Positions 33,932 through 44,357 of a stretch of DNA of 64,000 nt are shown here, piece after piece. A program made the translations under genes and the position numbers. The notes under the pieces are model-generated. The model saw only the letters and a list, made by a program, of their open reading frames with translations. It did no database searches and was not told the origin of the DNA. This DNA is from an uncultured Steroidobacter sp. (GTDB taxonomy: Bacteria > Pseudomonadota > Gammaproteobacteria > Steroidobacterales > Steroidobacteraceae), in assembly GCA_937864115.1 (NCBI GenBank), contig CALMII010000004.1, positions 186,001 to 250,000 on the forward strand, in the 5' to 3' direction. The first letter of the stretch is position 1. Each line of letters begins with the position of its first letter.

Positions 33932-35440
33932 ATGAAACCATCATCTCCAGTCATCGAAGAAGGGAACGAAGTTACCAAGCCTACTCGCCGTGCCTTCTTG
34001 CGGGGCTCCGGTCTCGCCGCGGGAGCCGCAGTCGTCAGTGGGGCCACGCTCGCGACACTCGCCGCACATACCGCCCGCGCGAACGGTCGCGGCCACGATG
34101 ACGATCATCACGAATGGTCGTTCGAAGGCTATCGCAGCGAGTATGGAGAGCTTCAGCCCACGCCCGATCAGGACGGCAACCACATCCTCGCGCTCCCGCG
34201 CGACTTTCGGTACGTCACGTTCAGCAAGATCGGCGACACGATGAGCGACGGCAACATCTGCCCACGCGCTCACGACGGCATGACGTGTCTCGAGGGCCGT
34301 GGAGGCATCGTTCGTTTGATCCGCAACCACGAGGTGAGAACGGCGCCCGGCGCGTTCAATGATCCGACCACATTTTCGATGGGCGGCCCCGCAGACAAGC
34401 GCTATGACCCGCTCGGCGTGGGCGGCACGACTACGCTCGACTTCGATCTGCGCAAGAAGAAGCTGGTCAGGGACTTCATCAGCCTGAACGGCTCGATCGT
34501 CAACTGCTCGGGCGGCCTCGCCTGGCGTGGCATGGGCTGGATCACCAGTGAAGAGACAGTGAATGGCCCGAACCAGGGCTGGGGCAAGAAGCACGGTTAC
34601 AACTTCTTCGTGCCAGTCTGGGCGAATTCCGCCGTACCAGCAGTGCCCCTGCCGTGGATGGGTCGCTTCGCTCATGAAGCAGCAGTGGCCGACGCGCGCG
34701 GTCTACTGTATGAGACGGAAGATGCGGGCAACACCTCGGGCTTCTATCGCGCTATACCGAAGGATCCAGGCAACCTCTACAAGGGCGGGAAACTCGAGAT
34801 GCTCGCGATCAAGGGCCGACCGCAGGCGAATCTGATCACGGGCCAGACGGTCGGTGCGAGGCTTCCGGTCGAATGGGTGTCGATCGATGACCCAGATCCA
34901 AACCTCGAAGGTGGCGCGCTCCCCCGCTATCGGCGGGGGCTCGCCAAGGGGGGCGCCTCGTTCAACCGCCTCGAAGGTGTTTTCATGGGCTTGGATAGCC
35001 GTTCCGTTTACTTCGTTTCCACGAGCGGCGGCGAGAAACGGTACGGCCAATTGTGGCATTACGTCCCCTCCGACAAGCTCAACGGCGAGGATCAACTCGT
35101 GCTCGTGTTCGAATCGCCTGCCGGCAGCGTGCTCGACTCGCCAGACAACATCTGCATCACACCGCGTGGCGGCATCTTGTTCTGTGAGGACGACGCAAGC
35201 GGCGACGGCGACTCGCATCCGCTCGCACCCGGCATCGCGGACGTGAATCGGCTCATCGGCATGGGCGGCCTCGGCGAGCCCTTTGAGTTCGCCGTCAACA
35301 TATTCAACGACAGCGAACTCGCAGGTGCCTGCTTCAGCCCTGATGGCCGCACGCTCTTCGTCAATCTGTTTGGCGATAGCACGAAGGGCAGCGGCATGAC
35401 CTGTGCGATCTGGGGACCGTGGGAGCGCGGGCCGCTGTGA
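33932..35440 (+). CDS. PhoX-like (DUF839) Tat-exported phosphatase
   Basis: A 502-residue secreted protein of the PhoX/DUF839 beta-propeller class, which includes Ca2+/Fe3+-dependent alkaline phosphatases. A Tat signal TRRAFLRGSGLAAG is followed by a hydrophobic stretch and a cleavage-like ARA. Family landmarks are NHEVRT, GGTTTLDFD, NCSGGLAWRGMGWITSEET, GRFAHEAAVAD, YETEDAGNTSGFYR, SPDNICITPRGGILFCEDD and CFSPDGRTLFVNLFGD. ATG 33932 is preferred over an in-frame TTG at 33926 because AGAGG (33921-33925) precedes it by 6 nt. It is divergent from arsR across 200 bp, so it may share the arsenic control region, since phosphate supply and arsenate resistance are linked. Confidence 0.9.
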   Translation: MKPSSPVIEEGNEVTKPTRRAFLRGSGLAAGAAVVSGATLATLAAHTARANGRGHDDDHHEWSFEGYRSEYGELQPTPDQDGNHILALPRDFRYVTFSKIGDTMSDGNICPRAHDGMTCLEGRGGIVRLIRNHEVRTAPGAFNDPTTFSMGGPADKRYDPLGVGGTTTLDFDLRKKKLVRDFISLNGSIVNCSGGLAWRGMGWITSEETVNGPNQGWGKKHGYNFFVPVWANSAVPAVPLPWMGRFAHEAAVADARGLLYETEDAGNTSGFYRAIPKDPGNLYKGGKLEMLAIKGRPQANLITGQTVGARLPVEWVSIDDPDPNLEGGALPRYRRGLAKGGASFNRLEGVFMGLDSRSVYFVSTSGGEKRYGQLWHYVPSDKLNGEDQLVLVFESPAGSVLDSPDNICITPRGGILFCEDDASGDGDSHPLAPGIADVNRLIGMGGLGEPFEFAVNIFNDSELAGACFSPDGRTLFVNLFGDSTKGSGMTCAIWGPWERGPL

Positions 35441-35495
35441 GTTGATCAGAGCGTCGCGCTTCGCTCGCCGCTGCATCACACGCTTCCTAATCATT

Positions 35496-35521
35496 GCCCC
35501 AGCGCGACACGCTGGGGCTTT
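35496..35521 (+). terminator. Rho-independent terminator after the PhoX-like gene
   Basis: A 9-bp GC-rich stem GCCCCAGCG / CGCTGGGGC with a 5-nt loop is followed by TTTCCTT, 55 bp downstream of the stop codon. A clear intrinsic terminator for the rightward phoX-like transcript; the minus-strand cusF-like gene ends 135 bp beyond. Confidence 0.75.
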
Positions 35522-35657
35522 CCTTCTGCGACTCTCGGCTCGCATTACTCGCTCAGCGGACGGCTCATGCAGTCGCTGCGAACAGCGAGGTCACTATTTG
35601 CAGCGCCGCATGCCGAGTTCGTGATCGCACAGGCTCGCGCGCAACGTTCTCGACAAC

Positions 35658-36125
35658 TCAGTGCTGTGGCGAGATCTGCGTGATGGCGTACTGACCGGCC
35701 GACTGCTCGGTGAAATGGAACTCGATCTGCTCGCCTTCCTCGAGTCCCGCCAACGCCTGCGGGCTCTGGATCTTGAAGTCCATGGTCATTGCCGGCCAGT
35801 TCAAACTCGGCACCGCCTCGTGAGCGATCTTGATGGTACCCGCTTCGCGATCAACACTTTGAATGGTGCCTTTGGTCATGTGCGTCTGCGTTCCGCTCGA
35901 AGCAGCCCCTGCTGACGAGTCGGATGCGCTTGCGCCAGGCATCGGCATGTCCTTCATCGAATCCTGATTGGAGGTCGCGTCGCTCTCAGGCATCGATTGC
36001 ACGGAATCCGGCGCGCTCGCATTCTCGGCCTCCTGTTTCCCGCAGCCGGCCAATGTGATGGCAGAGGCCGCAGCAACACCGAGCATCGCAAGTCGCCAAG
36101 CAATCGGACTCATCGTCTTCTTCAT
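35658..36125 (-). CDS. CusF-like copper-binding lipoprotein
   Basis: A 155-residue periplasmic lipoprotein. From ATG 36125 the signal is MKKTMSPIAWRLAMLGVAAA with the lipobox LAGC, then a Ser/Met/Asp-rich linker. The C-terminal CusF domain runs GTIQSVDREAGTIKIAHEAVP, with NWPAMTMDF supplying the Trp and two Met ligands of Cu(I)/Ag(I) and a preceding His. CusF hands copper to CusB/CusA. The open frame upstream of 36125 lacks a signal and is not used. It is the last gene of the leftward Cus cluster, 244 bp past the DUF411 gene; that gap holds no feature that I can support. Confidence 0.88.
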   Translation of the reverse strand: MKKTMSPIAWRLAMLGVAAASAITLAGCGKQEAENASAPDSVQSMPESDATSNQDSMKDMPMPGASASDSSAGAASSGTQTHMTKGTIQSVDREAGTIKIAHEAVPSLNWPAMTMDFKIQSPQALAGLEEGEQIEFHFTEQSAGQYAITQISPQH

Positions 36126-36369
36126 TGATAGATCTCCTGAGTTACACGGCAATGGAACTTCGGACGCGGCTTGCCGTCGGCGCCGCGCCCGGGGGTATGC
36201 GCCCAAGAACAACGACCGCTGCGCCGCGTGTGGACATCCGTGGTCGAGTATCGGTAACTCAACCATTGGCATTCGCGCATCGCGCGGATCGATCCGATTG
36301 AGACAACAGGGCGGACACTCAACGGGTGATCATCCAGTGCGAGGGTGGAACTCCTCGGAACAATCGATC

Positions 36370-36828
36370 TTAGTGGCCGTGACGAGAGAAAACTGACGAA
36401 CGACCATCTCTGCCGACGAGCAGTACGTCGTACGGCTCCACCTTACCGGAAGGCACCTCCATCCCTGGCGAACCCGCCGGCATTCTCGGAACTGCAAGAC
36501 CTTTGGCGGCCGATCGTTGGCGCAGCAGCCGCTCGATGTCTTGAGCAGGCACGTGTCCTTCGACGAAATAGCCGCCGACTTCTGCTGTGTGACACGATTC
36601 CAAACGCACTGGAACACCGACACGTTTCTTGATTGCTTGCAGGTCGCGGATATCGTGGACTCGGACAGAGAATCCGGACTTCTGCAGATGCTTTACCCAC
36701 TGCTTGCAGCACCCGCAGCTCGCTTGCTTGTAGACGAGGACTTCGGGCAGCGCCGGCTCACGAGATTGCCCGGACGCACCAAATGAAACTGAGGCGAGCA
36801 AAGCCAATATCAGTGCTTTCGCTTTCAT
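36370..36828 (-). CDS. DUF411 periplasmic metal-binding protein
   Basis: A 152-residue exported protein of the DUF411 family, regularly found in copper and silver resistance clusters. From ATG 36828 it has a signal peptide ([20 protein letters not shown]). The CGCC motif in [17 protein letters not shown] and a further Cys-His in [20 protein letters not shown] are conserved in the family and probable Cu ligands. The start overlaps the cusA stop (36825-36828), so it is translationally coupled to the efflux pump. The exact function is not established; a periplasmic copper-binding role is likely. Confidence 0.88.
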   Translation of the reverse strand: MKAKALILALLASVSFGASGQSREPALPEVLVYKQASCGCCKQWVKHLQKSGFSVRVHDIRDLQAIKKRVGVPVRLESCHTAEVGGYFVEGHVPAQDIERLLRQRSAAKGLAVPRMPAGSPGMEVPSGKVEPYDVLLVGRDGRSSVFSRHGH

Positions 36829-39800
36829 GAAACGTTCTCCGCTGCATCTGTCCTTGGGGATTCCGCGGGCAGCCGTCGCCCACGCATGAGCAGGTAGGCG
36901 GCCGGAATGACGAGCATCGACAACAGTGGGGCGCTGATCATGCCGCCTACCATCGGCGCAGCGATGCGCTGCATGACTTCGGAGCCCGTGCCGTGGCTCC
37001 ACATGATCGGCACCAAACCGGCGATGATCACGCTGACGGTCATCGCCTTCGGCCGCACACGCTGCACCGCGCCTTCGCGGATCGCATCAATTAGCGACTC
37101 GCGCGTGGGAGGTTGGCCGGTGGCGACACGCGCCTCCCATGCGTGCTTGAGATAGAGCAACATGATGACGCCGAACTCTGCCGCAACGCCGGCGAGAGCA
37201 ATGAAGCCGACAGCCGTTGCTACCGATACTTCATGCCCAAGGAAATAGATGAACCACAAGCCACCGATCAGCGCAAACGGCAGGGTGGCCATGATCAGTC
37301 CCGCCTCATCGAAGCGCCGAAAGGCGAGGTACAGCAACACGAAAACGATCAGGAGCGTGAATGGCACCACGACTTGGAGCTTCGCCTTCGCGCGTTCCAA
37401 GTACTCGAATTGCCCTGACCAGGAAATCGAATACCCGGCCGGCACCTTCACCTGACGGGCGACAGCTTGCTGCATGTCCTCAACCGCGGACTGCAGGTCG
37501 CGACCGCGCAGGTCAACATAGACCCAACCCGAAAGGCGGGCGTTCTCACTTCGAAGCATCGGCGGACCATCCGTGATGCGCAGATTCGCCACCGTGCCCA
37601 GCGTAATCTGCGCACCGGCCCTTGTGACGATCGGCAGCGCACGCAAGTCGCTCAGTGAATCGCGCAGCTCCCGTGGGTAGCGCACGCTGATCGGAAAGCG
37701 CTGCAGGCCCTCGACCGTCTCCCCGATTGTTTCCCCACCGATCGCGGAAGTGACGATGCTCTGTACATCCTCGATGTTCAGGCCGTAACGCGCGGCCGTG
37801 CGCCGATCGATATCGACTTCCACATAGCGTCCACCGGAGAGACGCTCGGCGAGTGCTGAGGTGACACCCGGCACGTTCTTGACGGCTTCCTCGATCTCGC
37901 GCGCCACGCGATCAATCACGGCGAGATCCGTCCCAGCGACCTTGATACCGACCGGACTCTTGATGCCGGTCGCAAGCATGTCGATCCGGTTTCGGATCGG
38001 CGGTATCCAAATGTTCGTGAGCCCTGGAATCTTCACCGTGCGATCGAGCTCCTCGATCAGCTTCTCGGTCGTCATGCCTTCACGCCATTGATCACGCGGC
38101 TTGAACTGAATCGTTGTCTCCGTCATCTCGAGCGGCGCCGGATCGGTTGCGGTCTCGGCGCGTCCCATCTTGCCGAACACACGCTTCACCTCCGGCACCG
38201 TCATGATGAGCCGGTCCATCTGTTGCAGGAGCTGTGAAGCTTTACCTGCAGACAGGCCAGGCAACGCACTTGGCATATGCAGCAGGTCGCCCTCATCAAG
38301 TGGCGGCATGAATTCGCCACCGAGACGCAGGATCGGGATAGCGGTCAGGGCCAGCAACACGACGCCGACCACGATCGTAGTGCGCGGCCATTCGAGCACG
38401 CGATCCAGCACGGGCCGGTACACACGAATGAGGAAACGATTGATGGGATTGCGGTCCTCAGAGGGGATCTTGCCGCGGATGAGATAACCCATCAGCACCG
38501 GAACCAGTGTCACCGCGAGCCCCGCGGCCGCCGCCATCGCATACGTCTTCGTATATGCGAGCGGCGAGAACAACCGTCCCTCTTGCGCCTCCAGCGTAAA
38601 GATCGGAATGAAAGAAAGTGTGATGATCAGGAGCGAGAAGAAGAGCGCCGGGCCGACTTCGGTGCTCGCATCCGAGATGAGCTTCCAATGCTCAGCGCTC
38701 GTCGGCTTGCGGTCCGGATGTTGCTCGTGCCAGCGCTCGATATGCTTGTGCGCGTTCTCGATCATGACGATCGCGGCATCGACCATCGCCCCGATCGCAA
38801 TCGCAATGCCACCCAACGACATGATGTTGGCATTGATGCCCTGGTAGTACATGACAATGAACGCGGCGAGCACGCCGAGCGGCAGCGACACGATCGCCAC
38901 GAACGATGAGCGCAGGTGAAAGAGGAAGGCGAGGCAGACGAGCGCAACGACAATGAACTCCTCAGCGAGTTTTTGCGTCAGATTGCGCACCGATCGCTCG
39001 ATCAGCTCCGAGCGGTCGTAGGTCTCGACGATCTCGACGCCTTCAGGGAGGCCGCCGCGCAGCATCTCGAGTTTCGTGCGCACTGCCTCAATCGTCTCAA
39101 GAGCGTTCTTGCCCGAACGCATGACGATGATCCCGCCCGTGACCTCACCCTGTCCGTCGAGCTCGGCGATCCCACGGCGCAGCTCCGGGCCGATCTGCAG
39201 CCATGCGATGTCTTTCAACTGAACCGGAACGCCATCCACGGAGGCGCGCAACGGGATCTCTCGGAAGTCATCGAGATTGCGCAGATAGCCGGTCGCCCGC
39301 ACCATGTATTCCGCCTCGGCGAGTTCGAGCACGGAACCACCGGCTTCCTGATTCGCTGCCTGAATAGCCTCGATCACCTCGCCATGCGTGATCCCATAGG
39401 CACGCAGCCGATCCGGCCGCAAGACCACTTGGTACTGGCGTACAGCGCCGCCAAGCGTGGCGACCTCCGCGACATTGGGTACCGCCTTGAGCTCGTATTT
39501 CAGAAACCAGTCCTGAATCGCACGCAGCTGCGAGATGTCGTGCCGACCCGTGCGGTCGACGAGCGCGTATTCGTAAATCCAGCCAACACCGGTCGCGTCC
39601 GGACCCAACGCCGGCCGCGCGGCGCGCGGCAGCCGGTCCTGTATCTGGCTCAAGTACTCGAGCACACGCGAGCGTGCCCAATAGAGATCCGTGCCGTCCT
39701 CGAACAGCACGTACACGAAGGAGTCGCCGAAGAACGAATAGCCACGGACGGTTTTCGCGCCGGGCACGGAGAGCATTGTCGTGGTGAGCGGGTACGTCAC

Positions 39801-39992
39801 CTGGTTCTCGACGATGCGCGGCGCTTGTCCGGGGTACTGTGTGCGGATGATGACCTGCACATCCGAAAGGTCCGGCAGTGCATCGACGGGCGTGCGAAGC
39901 ACGCTCCACACGCCCCACGCAGTCACAAGAAGCGTCCCCAGCAGCACAAGGAAGCGATTCTGGAGCGACCAGCGGATGAGCGCCGCGATCAT
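36825..39992 (-). CDS. cusA: CusA-type heavy-metal RND efflux pump
   Basis: The inner-membrane RND subunit that drives Cu(I)/Ag(I) through the tripartite channel. The 1055-residue length is usual. The N-terminus [18 protein letters not shown] begins TM1. [21 protein letters not shown] contains the acidic TM4 relay of HME-RND pumps. [22 protein letters not shown] is the CusA-type periplasmic segment with the Met cluster, and the [21 protein letters not shown] tail is characteristic. ATG 39992 overlaps the cusB stop (39989-39992). The frame remains open to 40157 but that part is the cusB 3' end. Substrate assignment to Cu/Ag rests on the CusF and DUF411 neighbours and the sequence subclass. Confidence 0.95.
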   Translation of the reverse strand: MIAALIRWSLQNRFLVLLGTLLVTAWGVWSVLRTPVDALPDLSDVQVIIRTQYPGQAPRIVENQVTYPLTTTMLSVPGAKTVRGYSFFGDSFVYVLFEDGTDLYWARSRVLEYLSQIQDRLPRAARPALGPDATGVGWIYEYALVDRTGRHDISQLRAIQDWFLKYELKAVPNVAEVATLGGAVRQYQVVLRPDRLRAYGITHGEVIEAIQAANQEAGGSVLELAEAEYMVRATGYLRNLDDFREIPLRASVDGVPVQLKDIAWLQIGPELRRGIAELDGQGEVTGGIIVMRSGKNALETIEAVRTKLEMLRGGLPEGVEIVETYDRSELIERSVRNLTQKLAEEFIVVALVCLAFLFHLRSSFVAIVSLPLGVLAAFIVMYYQGINANIMSLGGIAIAIGAMVDAAIVMIENAHKHIERWHEQHPDRKPTSAEHWKLISDASTEVGPALFFSLLIITLSFIPIFTLEAQEGRLFSPLAYTKTYAMAAAAGLAVTLVPVLMGYLIRGKIPSEDRNPINRFLIRVYRPVLDRVLEWPRTTIVVGVVLLALTAIPILRLGGEFMPPLDEGDLLHMPSALPGLSAGKASQLLQQMDRLIMTVPEVKRVFGKMGRAETATDPAPLEMTETTIQFKPRDQWREGMTTEKLIEELDRTVKIPGLTNIWIPPIRNRIDMLATGIKSPVGIKVAGTDLAVIDRVAREIEEAVKNVPGVTSALAERLSGGRYVEVDIDRRTAARYGLNIEDVQSIVTSAIGGETIGETVEGLQRFPISVRYPRELRDSLSDLRALPIVTRAGAQITLGTVANLRITDGPPMLRSENARLSGWVYVDLRGRDLQSAVEDMQQAVARQVKVPAGYSISWSGQFEYLERAKAKLQVVVPFTLLIVFVLLYLAFRRFDEAGLIMATLPFALIGGLWFIYFLGHEVSVATAVGFIALAGVAAEFGVIMLLYLKHAWEARVATGQPPTRESLIDAIREGAVQRVRPKAMTVSVIIAGLVPIMWSHGTGSEVMQRIAAPMVGGMISAPLLSMLVIPAAYLLMRGRRLPAESPRTDAAENVS

Positions 39993-41521
39993 GGCTTTGC
40001 CTCCGTGCTCTGCGCCTTCTCCAATACCGTGAGGCTGTCGATCTGAAAGCCACCCTGCCCCGCCTGAGCAAACGAGAAGCTCACACGATCGCCGACGCCG
40101 AGCTCTGCAGGCACACCCTTGGCCGGCGCCTTGAACGGCATCGTCATCGCGCCCCACTGCAATGATGGGATCGGCCCGTGAGAGATCGTGATGGCGTCTG
40201 GTGTGATCGCCGTGATCCTGCCTTCGCCAAGATGTAGAGGGCGCGAATCCGCTTGCGCGTTGGCCGCGGGTTGTTGCTGCGCAGACTCGGGCGCCGCGGA
40301 GGACAGCCGAGACACCGTCGACTTCAAACTGGCTTCGGAGTCGAGCAAGAACTGTCCCGAAAGCACGATCGATTGTCCTTCCTGGAGCCCCGACAGGATC
40401 GATGTTTTGCCGTCCGCCTCTGCGCCCAAGGTGACCTCCGCAACATCAAACTCGCCTTCGCGCGCGACGATGACCGCGTTGCGCTCGCCGGTCATGATCA
40501 CAGCTTCGCTCGGCACGACGAGTTGCTCCTCACCCGCCTTGCCCGTGAGTTCGACGGACACAAACATGCCCGGCGCGAGCTTGCCTTCCGGGTTATCGAC
40601 GACGATTCGTACAGGGACGGTCCGCGTCTGCGGATTGACGTCGGGTAGGAGCGCCGCCACACGGCCTTTGAAGATCGTCCCCGGCCAGGCGGTGGCGCGC
40701 GCCTCCACGATCGATCCCATCGGGATCATCGAGACCTGGGCCTCTGGAATCGCGGCATTGACCCATACGGTCTTCAGGCCGTTGATACGAAACAGTGCGG
40801 CGCCGGGCATGAACGCGGCGCCCTCACGCACTGATAGTTCCGTCACCACGCCGTCCGTGGGCGCGAACAGAGTGGTGGTTGCATTCGCTTCGCGCTGCGT
40901 CTCGAGATCGCGAATCGTCGACTCCGGTACACCCAACACGACGAGGCGTTGTCGAGCGGCATCTCTTATTGCCTTTCCACGTTCCGACTTGGCCTCGAGC
41001 AGCGCCAGATACTCCTGCTGAGCTTCGAGCCACTGCGGCGCGACGATAGCGGCGAGCGGCTGTCCGCGTTGCACGCGCTCGAGCGGCGCCCTCACGCGCA
41101 GTCCTGTGACGTACCCTTCGACGCGTGCTTGCACGACCTCGAGCAGTCGCTCATCAAAGGCCACACTGCCCACGGCATTGAGACGCTGCTGCAGAACTGC
41201 CTTTTCGACTTTGCCGAGCCGAATACCGAGGCTCTGTGTCACGGCAGAGCTGACCTTGACGGCGGCCCCGCCCTCGTCATCCGCGTACACCGGCACCAAT
41301 TGCATGTCCATGAAGGGGGACTTGCCCGGCTTGTCGAACTTCACGTTCGGCACCATGGGATCGTGCCAGTAGAGGACCTTGCGTTCAGACTGACCTTCGG
41401 CGCTGTTCGCCGCAGTCGCCTCAGATGGCGAGCGGTGCAGCGCGACCCAATAGCCGACAGCTGCTCCACCGAGCAGCAGTACGACGGCAGCAATCACCAG
41501 TTTCAGCTTTACGTGGCTCAT
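39989..41521 (-). CDS. cusB: CusB-type periplasmic adaptor with fused CusF domain
   Basis: A 510-residue membrane-fusion protein linking CusA and CusC. After an N-terminal membrane anchor ([21 protein letters not shown]) comes a heavy-metal-binding segment, [12 protein letters not shown] with [12 protein letters not shown], typical of CusB. Next come the alpha-helical hairpin and beta-barrel domains ([10 protein letters not shown]... [20 protein letters not shown]). Unlike E. coli CusB, the protein ends with a full CusF domain: [19 protein letters not shown] and [10 protein letters not shown] with the Trp-Met-Met ligands. It is 12 bp downstream of cusC and overlaps cusA by 4 nt. The fused CusF supplements the separate CusF-like lipoprotein. 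Confidence 0.94.
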   Translation of the reverse strand: MSHVKLKLVIAAVVLLLGGAAVGYWVALHRSPSEATAANSAEGQSERKVLYWHDPMVPNVKFDKPGKSPFMDMQLVPVYADDEGGAAVKVSSAVTQSLGIRLGKVEKAVLQQRLNAVGSVAFDERLLEVVQARVEGYVTGLRVRAPLERVQRGQPLAAIVAPQWLEAQQEYLALLEAKSERGKAIRDAARQRLVVLGVPESTIRDLETQREANATTTLFAPTDGVVTELSVREGAAFMPGAALFRINGLKTVWVNAAIPEAQVSMIPMGSIVEARATAWPGTIFKGRVAALLPDVNPQTRTVPVRIVVDNPEGKLAPGMFVSVELTGKAGEEQLVVPSEAVIMTGERNAVIVAREGEFDVAEVTLGAEADGKTSILSGLQEGQSIVLSGQFLLDSEASLKSTVSRLSSAAPESAQQQPAANAQADSRPLHLGEGRITAITPDAITISHGPIPSLQWGAMTMPFKAPAKGVPAELGVGDRVSFSFAQAGQGGFQIDSLTVLEKAQSTEAKP

Positions 41522-41533
41522 GTTTGGCTCTTC

Positions 41534-42784
41534 TTAGTGCTGCAGATGCTGCGGGCCGAGATACCGCAAGAACGCCCAGGCGCGTCCGCGCTCGTCCTGG
41601 AGTTCCGCGCGCTCGATGAGGAAATCGATCTCTTGCTCGTACGCATCGAGCGCGAGGCGCAGCTCACCGCGTCCGACGCGATAGGAGGCGAGTGCGGCGC
41701 GCGAGCGCTCACGCGATAGCGGCAGGAGCTCCTGCTCGTACTGCTTGAGCTGGTCGCCTAGCAGTTCCCACTGCGTCAGCATCTGGTGCAGCTCGGCGGT
41801 GTGCATGCGTATTTCCATCTCGCGCTCGGCTTCGAGACGGCGCAGCTCCGCGTGCTTTGCGCTGACCATTGGGTTCTGCCGGTACTTCGTGAACAGCGGC
41901 AATCCGATGCGAAACTGAAGGGAGACCATGTCGGAGAACTCGGGGCCGCGCTTTGCGAACGCCAACTCTGCGCTCCAGTCGGGACGTCGCTCGGCCTTGG
42001 CGAGATCGACGTCGCGGCGGGCAGCCTCGATCTGCGACTCGAATGGCAACAGCGCGCCGTGCTCATGCACTGTCGCGAGCAATGCAGCGGGAGGCGTCGG
42101 CAATTCATCGAGTGAGGGCATCGAAGCGAGCGGTCGGCTCGCGTCCACATCAATCCACCGTGCTAGCTCGAACGCGGCTTGACGTACCTCGATCTGCATT
42201 TTGAGGATGCGGTTTGCGAGTTGAGCTACTGCCGCTTCTGCGGCGAGTGCCTCGGCGGTCGAGCTGCGCCCGGCCGAGACGGCCGCGCGTGCTGCCGCTG
42301 CCTGCAGCTCGACTTCCGGCTCCAGCGCACGCAGCTCATTCAACGACGCCTCGGCGGTCGCACGGCGAATCCAGGCTGCTGCAACTTCGCGAGCGACCGC
42401 GAGCCGCGACTCTACGAGTTCCGCGTCCGCAGCGCCCGCTTGAGCTTCGGCCCGTTCGCGCTCGAGGCGGCGCTTAACCCCACGTGGAAACTCCTGCATG
42501 ACGCCCACCTTGCGCATGGTCATGAAGTCTCGCGTCGTCGAGTAGGCGTCCGGACCGCTCACCGGCAAGTTGTCGATGCCGATCACAAGCTCCGGATCAG
42601 GCAAGCGACCCGCGCTCACGCTGAGCGCACGCGCCGCCTCGGCGCCGGCTGTTCGCGCGTTCAACTCAGGTGCCCTCTCAAGCGCTCGCTCCACTGCCGC
42701 ATCGAGCGACAGGGGCAACTCATCTGCGCGGGCGCTCAATGAGATCACCAGCAGCAGCGACAGAGGCAAGCAATTCCAACGCAT
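41534..42784 (-). CDS. cusC: CusC/TolC-family outer-membrane efflux protein
   Basis: A 416-residue outer-membrane factor for the Cus pump. Signal peptide MRWNCLPLSLLLVISLSARA, then two TolC-type repeats of coiled-coil helices (ALERAPELNARTAGAEAARAL and RLEAEREMEIRMHTAELHQML). The LPDPELVIGIDNLPVSG segment is typical of CzcC/CusC proteins of this clade. The Met at 42784 is preferred to an upstream in-frame TTG. It is the first gene of the leftward cusC-cusB-cusA-DUF411 set; about 146 bp separate it from the next upstream gene. Confidence 0.92.
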   Translation of the reverse strand: MRWNCLPLSLLLVISLSARADELPLSLDAAVERALERAPELNARTAGAEAARALSVSAGRLPDPELVIGIDNLPVSGPDAYSTTRDFMTMRKVGVMQEFPRGVKRRLERERAEAQAGAADAELVESRLAVAREVAAAWIRRATAEASLNELRALEPEVELQAAAARAAVSAGRSSTAEALAAEAAVAQLANRILKMQIEVRQAAFELARWIDVDASRPLASMPSLDELPTPPAALLATVHEHGALLPFESQIEAARRDVDLAKAERRPDWSAELAFAKRGPEFSDMVSLQFRIGLPLFTKYRQNPMVSAKHAELRRLEAEREMEIRMHTAELHQMLTQWELLGDQLKQYEQELLPLSRERSRAALASYRVGRGELRLALDAYEQEIDFLIERAELQDERGRAWAFLRYLGPQHLQH

Positions 42785-42930
42785 CAAAATGCTCCCAGGT
42801 CTTTGCTCACGGACGTTTCTGGTACCAGGAGATACGCTTCGGTCAACGTCTCAATGCACGCGGCGGCACAGTTCGACGGTAGACCGATACATGCAGAACC
42901 GGCTCTAGGGCCGGTGATCGAGAGGCGGGC

Positions 42931-43332
42931 TTACAGACGCAAGCGTCCGGTATGAAGATAGATCAGGGCTGCATCTGGACGGCGCGGTTGAGGAGACGTG
43001 ATCGAGCGAATGCAATGACGGGTGCTAGCGTCTGCTACAAATGATGCGAACGACACGAAGGAATCAGGCGATTCGAACAAGCCCTCACGATGTTCTTGGA
43101 GCAATCGACCTGCACTGAGCGCGACTACGTGATCAGAGTTTGGCGAGGCGATACAGCAGGTTTCGCTTGCCGGCTGCAGCGGATCTTCCGGCGCGGTGTC
43201 ACCGCAAGGCATCGGCGCATTGTGCGGGCAGCAGTCGCCACCGGACGCAATCATTGGACAGGCAGGCGCCGCCCCGGCAGCTCCGAGCAGACCAAGCCAT
43301 ATGACCAGCAGCGCGGTCAACCGATGCAACAT
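42931..43332 (-). CDS. Small exported Cys-rich protein, copper-island type
   Basis: A 133-residue secreted protein of unknown function. Signal peptide MLHRLTALLVIWLGLLGAAGA, then Cys-rich segments (APACPMIASGGDCCPHNAPMPC and EPASETCCIASP-like). The C-terminus ends ALIYLHTGRLRL, which is mirrored by the protein at 43947-44357 (RIYLETARLRL), so the two are diverged paralogues. The Cys pairs could bind copper in the periplasm. It lies upstream of cusC on the same strand and probably shares its transcript. The frame is open further upstream, but the signal peptide fixes the start at 43332. Confidence 0.65.
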   Translation of the reverse strand: MLHRLTALLVIWLGLLGAAGAAPACPMIASGGDCCPHNAPMPCGDTAPEDPLQPASETCCIASPNSDHVVALSAGRLLQEHREGLFESPDSFVSFASFVADASTRHCIRSITSPQPRRPDAALIYLHTGRLRL

Positions 43333-43412
43333 CAACAGGCTCCAAAATTCAAACGTGTAGTCGCGGGCAGAATTGGCAATTCCGCGACCGCGAGTCAATT
43401 GCCACTTGGCTA

Positions 43413-43443
43413 GAGCATGGGGCAGGCGGCCCGCCCCATGCTC
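43413..43443. terminator. Strong hairpin between small secreted-protein genes
   Basis: A perfect 11-bp stem GAGCATGGGGC (43413-43423) / GCCCCATGCTC (43433-43443) with a 9-nt loop lies 20 bp beyond the stop of the minus-strand gene at 43463-43849. There is no clear U-tract, so it may be a terminator, an attenuator between co-transcribed genes or an mRNA-stabilising end. Confidence 0.5.
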
Positions 43444-43462
43444 GATCAATGACATTGCCACA

Positions 43463-43849
43463 TCAACGCTCCGACAGACGTGACCTGCCGCAAGGCACCG
43501 CACTTCTTTCGATTCGATCAACGCCCTTGCTGGGATGGCCATAGTGTCGGATGCGCGTCGTGTGACACACCCAGCGTTCGTCCTTCGACGCCTGCAGCCG
43601 CTCGGAGCGTTGGCTTGGTTCCTGCGCTCGCGTCTGCGGAATCGTGTTACGAGGTCCCGCGAAGCGCCGCTGATCCAGCTGGGCGAGGTGGGCCACTTCA
43701 CGCGCAGCAGACAACTGCGTCTGCGGAATCGTATTGCGGGGCCCGGCGAAGCGCGGCTGATCCGCCTGCGCGAGACCGGCCGTTGCCAGCCCAACGGAAA
43801 GCAGAGAGAGAACGAGCAGGCGGCGAGCAGAAGTAATGATGGTATTCAT
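43463..43849 (-). CDS. Small exported protein with two RFAGPRNTIPQT repeats
   Basis: A 128-residue protein with a signal peptide (ARRLLVLSLLSVGLATAGLAQA) and two copies of RFAGPRNTIPQT spaced 29 residues apart. At DNA level the repeat spans about 44 bp (43632-43675 and 43719-43762). The tail is basic and contains Cys and His (ERWVCHTTRIRHYGH). I recognise no family. Its place among copper genes suggests a periplasmic metal- or stress-related role. The repeats may arise from duplication or mediate binding. The start at 43849 gives the signal peptide directly. Confidence 0.55.
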   Translation of the reverse strand: MNTIITSARRLLVLSLLSVGLATAGLAQADQPRFAGPRNTIPQTQLSAAREVAHLAQLDQRRFAGPRNTIPQTRAQEPSQRSERLQASKDERWVCHTTRIRHYGHPSKGVDRIERSAVPCGRSRLSER

Positions 43850-43946
43850 AGCGAAAACTCCTATTGGTCAGTAACCGACGATGGCGCGTCACCAGGGACG
43901 CAGGACGTTCAAGAGAGCAGTCTCACGGGCGTGCTGAACGTCTTGG

Positions 43947-44357
43947 TTACAGTCGGAGTCGGGCGGTTTCTAGATAAATCCTCTGACCGGTCTTGCTACT
44001 TGTGCGAACCTCGTGCTGGCAATCAGGTCGCGATGACGACGTGATCCCTCGCATTGCAACTGAAGTGAGAAGGCCGTTTGGATAGTGGTCGACACCACCC
44101 GAAAACTCATCTTTGACGGGCGTCCCAGATGCGATCGCCGAAGGCCCTGCAGCAATCGGCGCACAGCACGCCTGAGCCGCTCCTGATGCAGTCGCGGGCG
44201 TGGGCATCGCACAGCCCGGCGCAGCCGAAGGCTCACAGCAGGACGCCGCCTCCCCGCGTGCACATGCCGAAGCTGCAGCTCCATGCACGAGCCCGACCAG
44301 CAGGAAGAGCGCGATTAGGGCTCTCTGCGTCGCCGAAATGAAGACATCGCTGGTCAC
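43947..44357 (-). CDS. Small exported Cys-rich protein, paralogue
   Basis: A 136-residue protein with a membrane/signal segment (RALIALFLLVGLVHGAAAS) and Cys-rich stretches (ACARGEAASCCEPSAAPGC and AQACCAPIAAG). The C-terminus RIYLETARLRL matches the product at 42931-43332. The first several residues (MTSDVFISATQ) precede the signal and the start may be a few codons later. Two CC pairs suggest Cu(I) or other soft-metal binding. The 157 bp upstream separate it from the divergent ECF sigma gene and probably contain both promoters. Confidence 0.55.
   Translation of the reverse strand: MTSDVFISATQRALIALFLLVGLVHGAAASACARGEAASCCEPSAAPGCAMPTPATASGAAQACCAPIAAGPSAIASGTPVKDEFSGGVDHYPNGLLTSVAMRGITSSSRPDCQHEVRTSSKTGQRIYLETARLRL

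Noticed and set aside
38916..40046. A 376-codon plus-strand frame inside cusA
   Set aside because: Shadow of cusA: rich in His/Arg/Asp from complementary codons, no domain and no ribosome-binding site.
40188..41021. A 277-codon plus-strand frame inside cusB
   Set aside because: Antisense to a clear adaptor gene; Ser/Thr/Arg-rich low-complexity composition.
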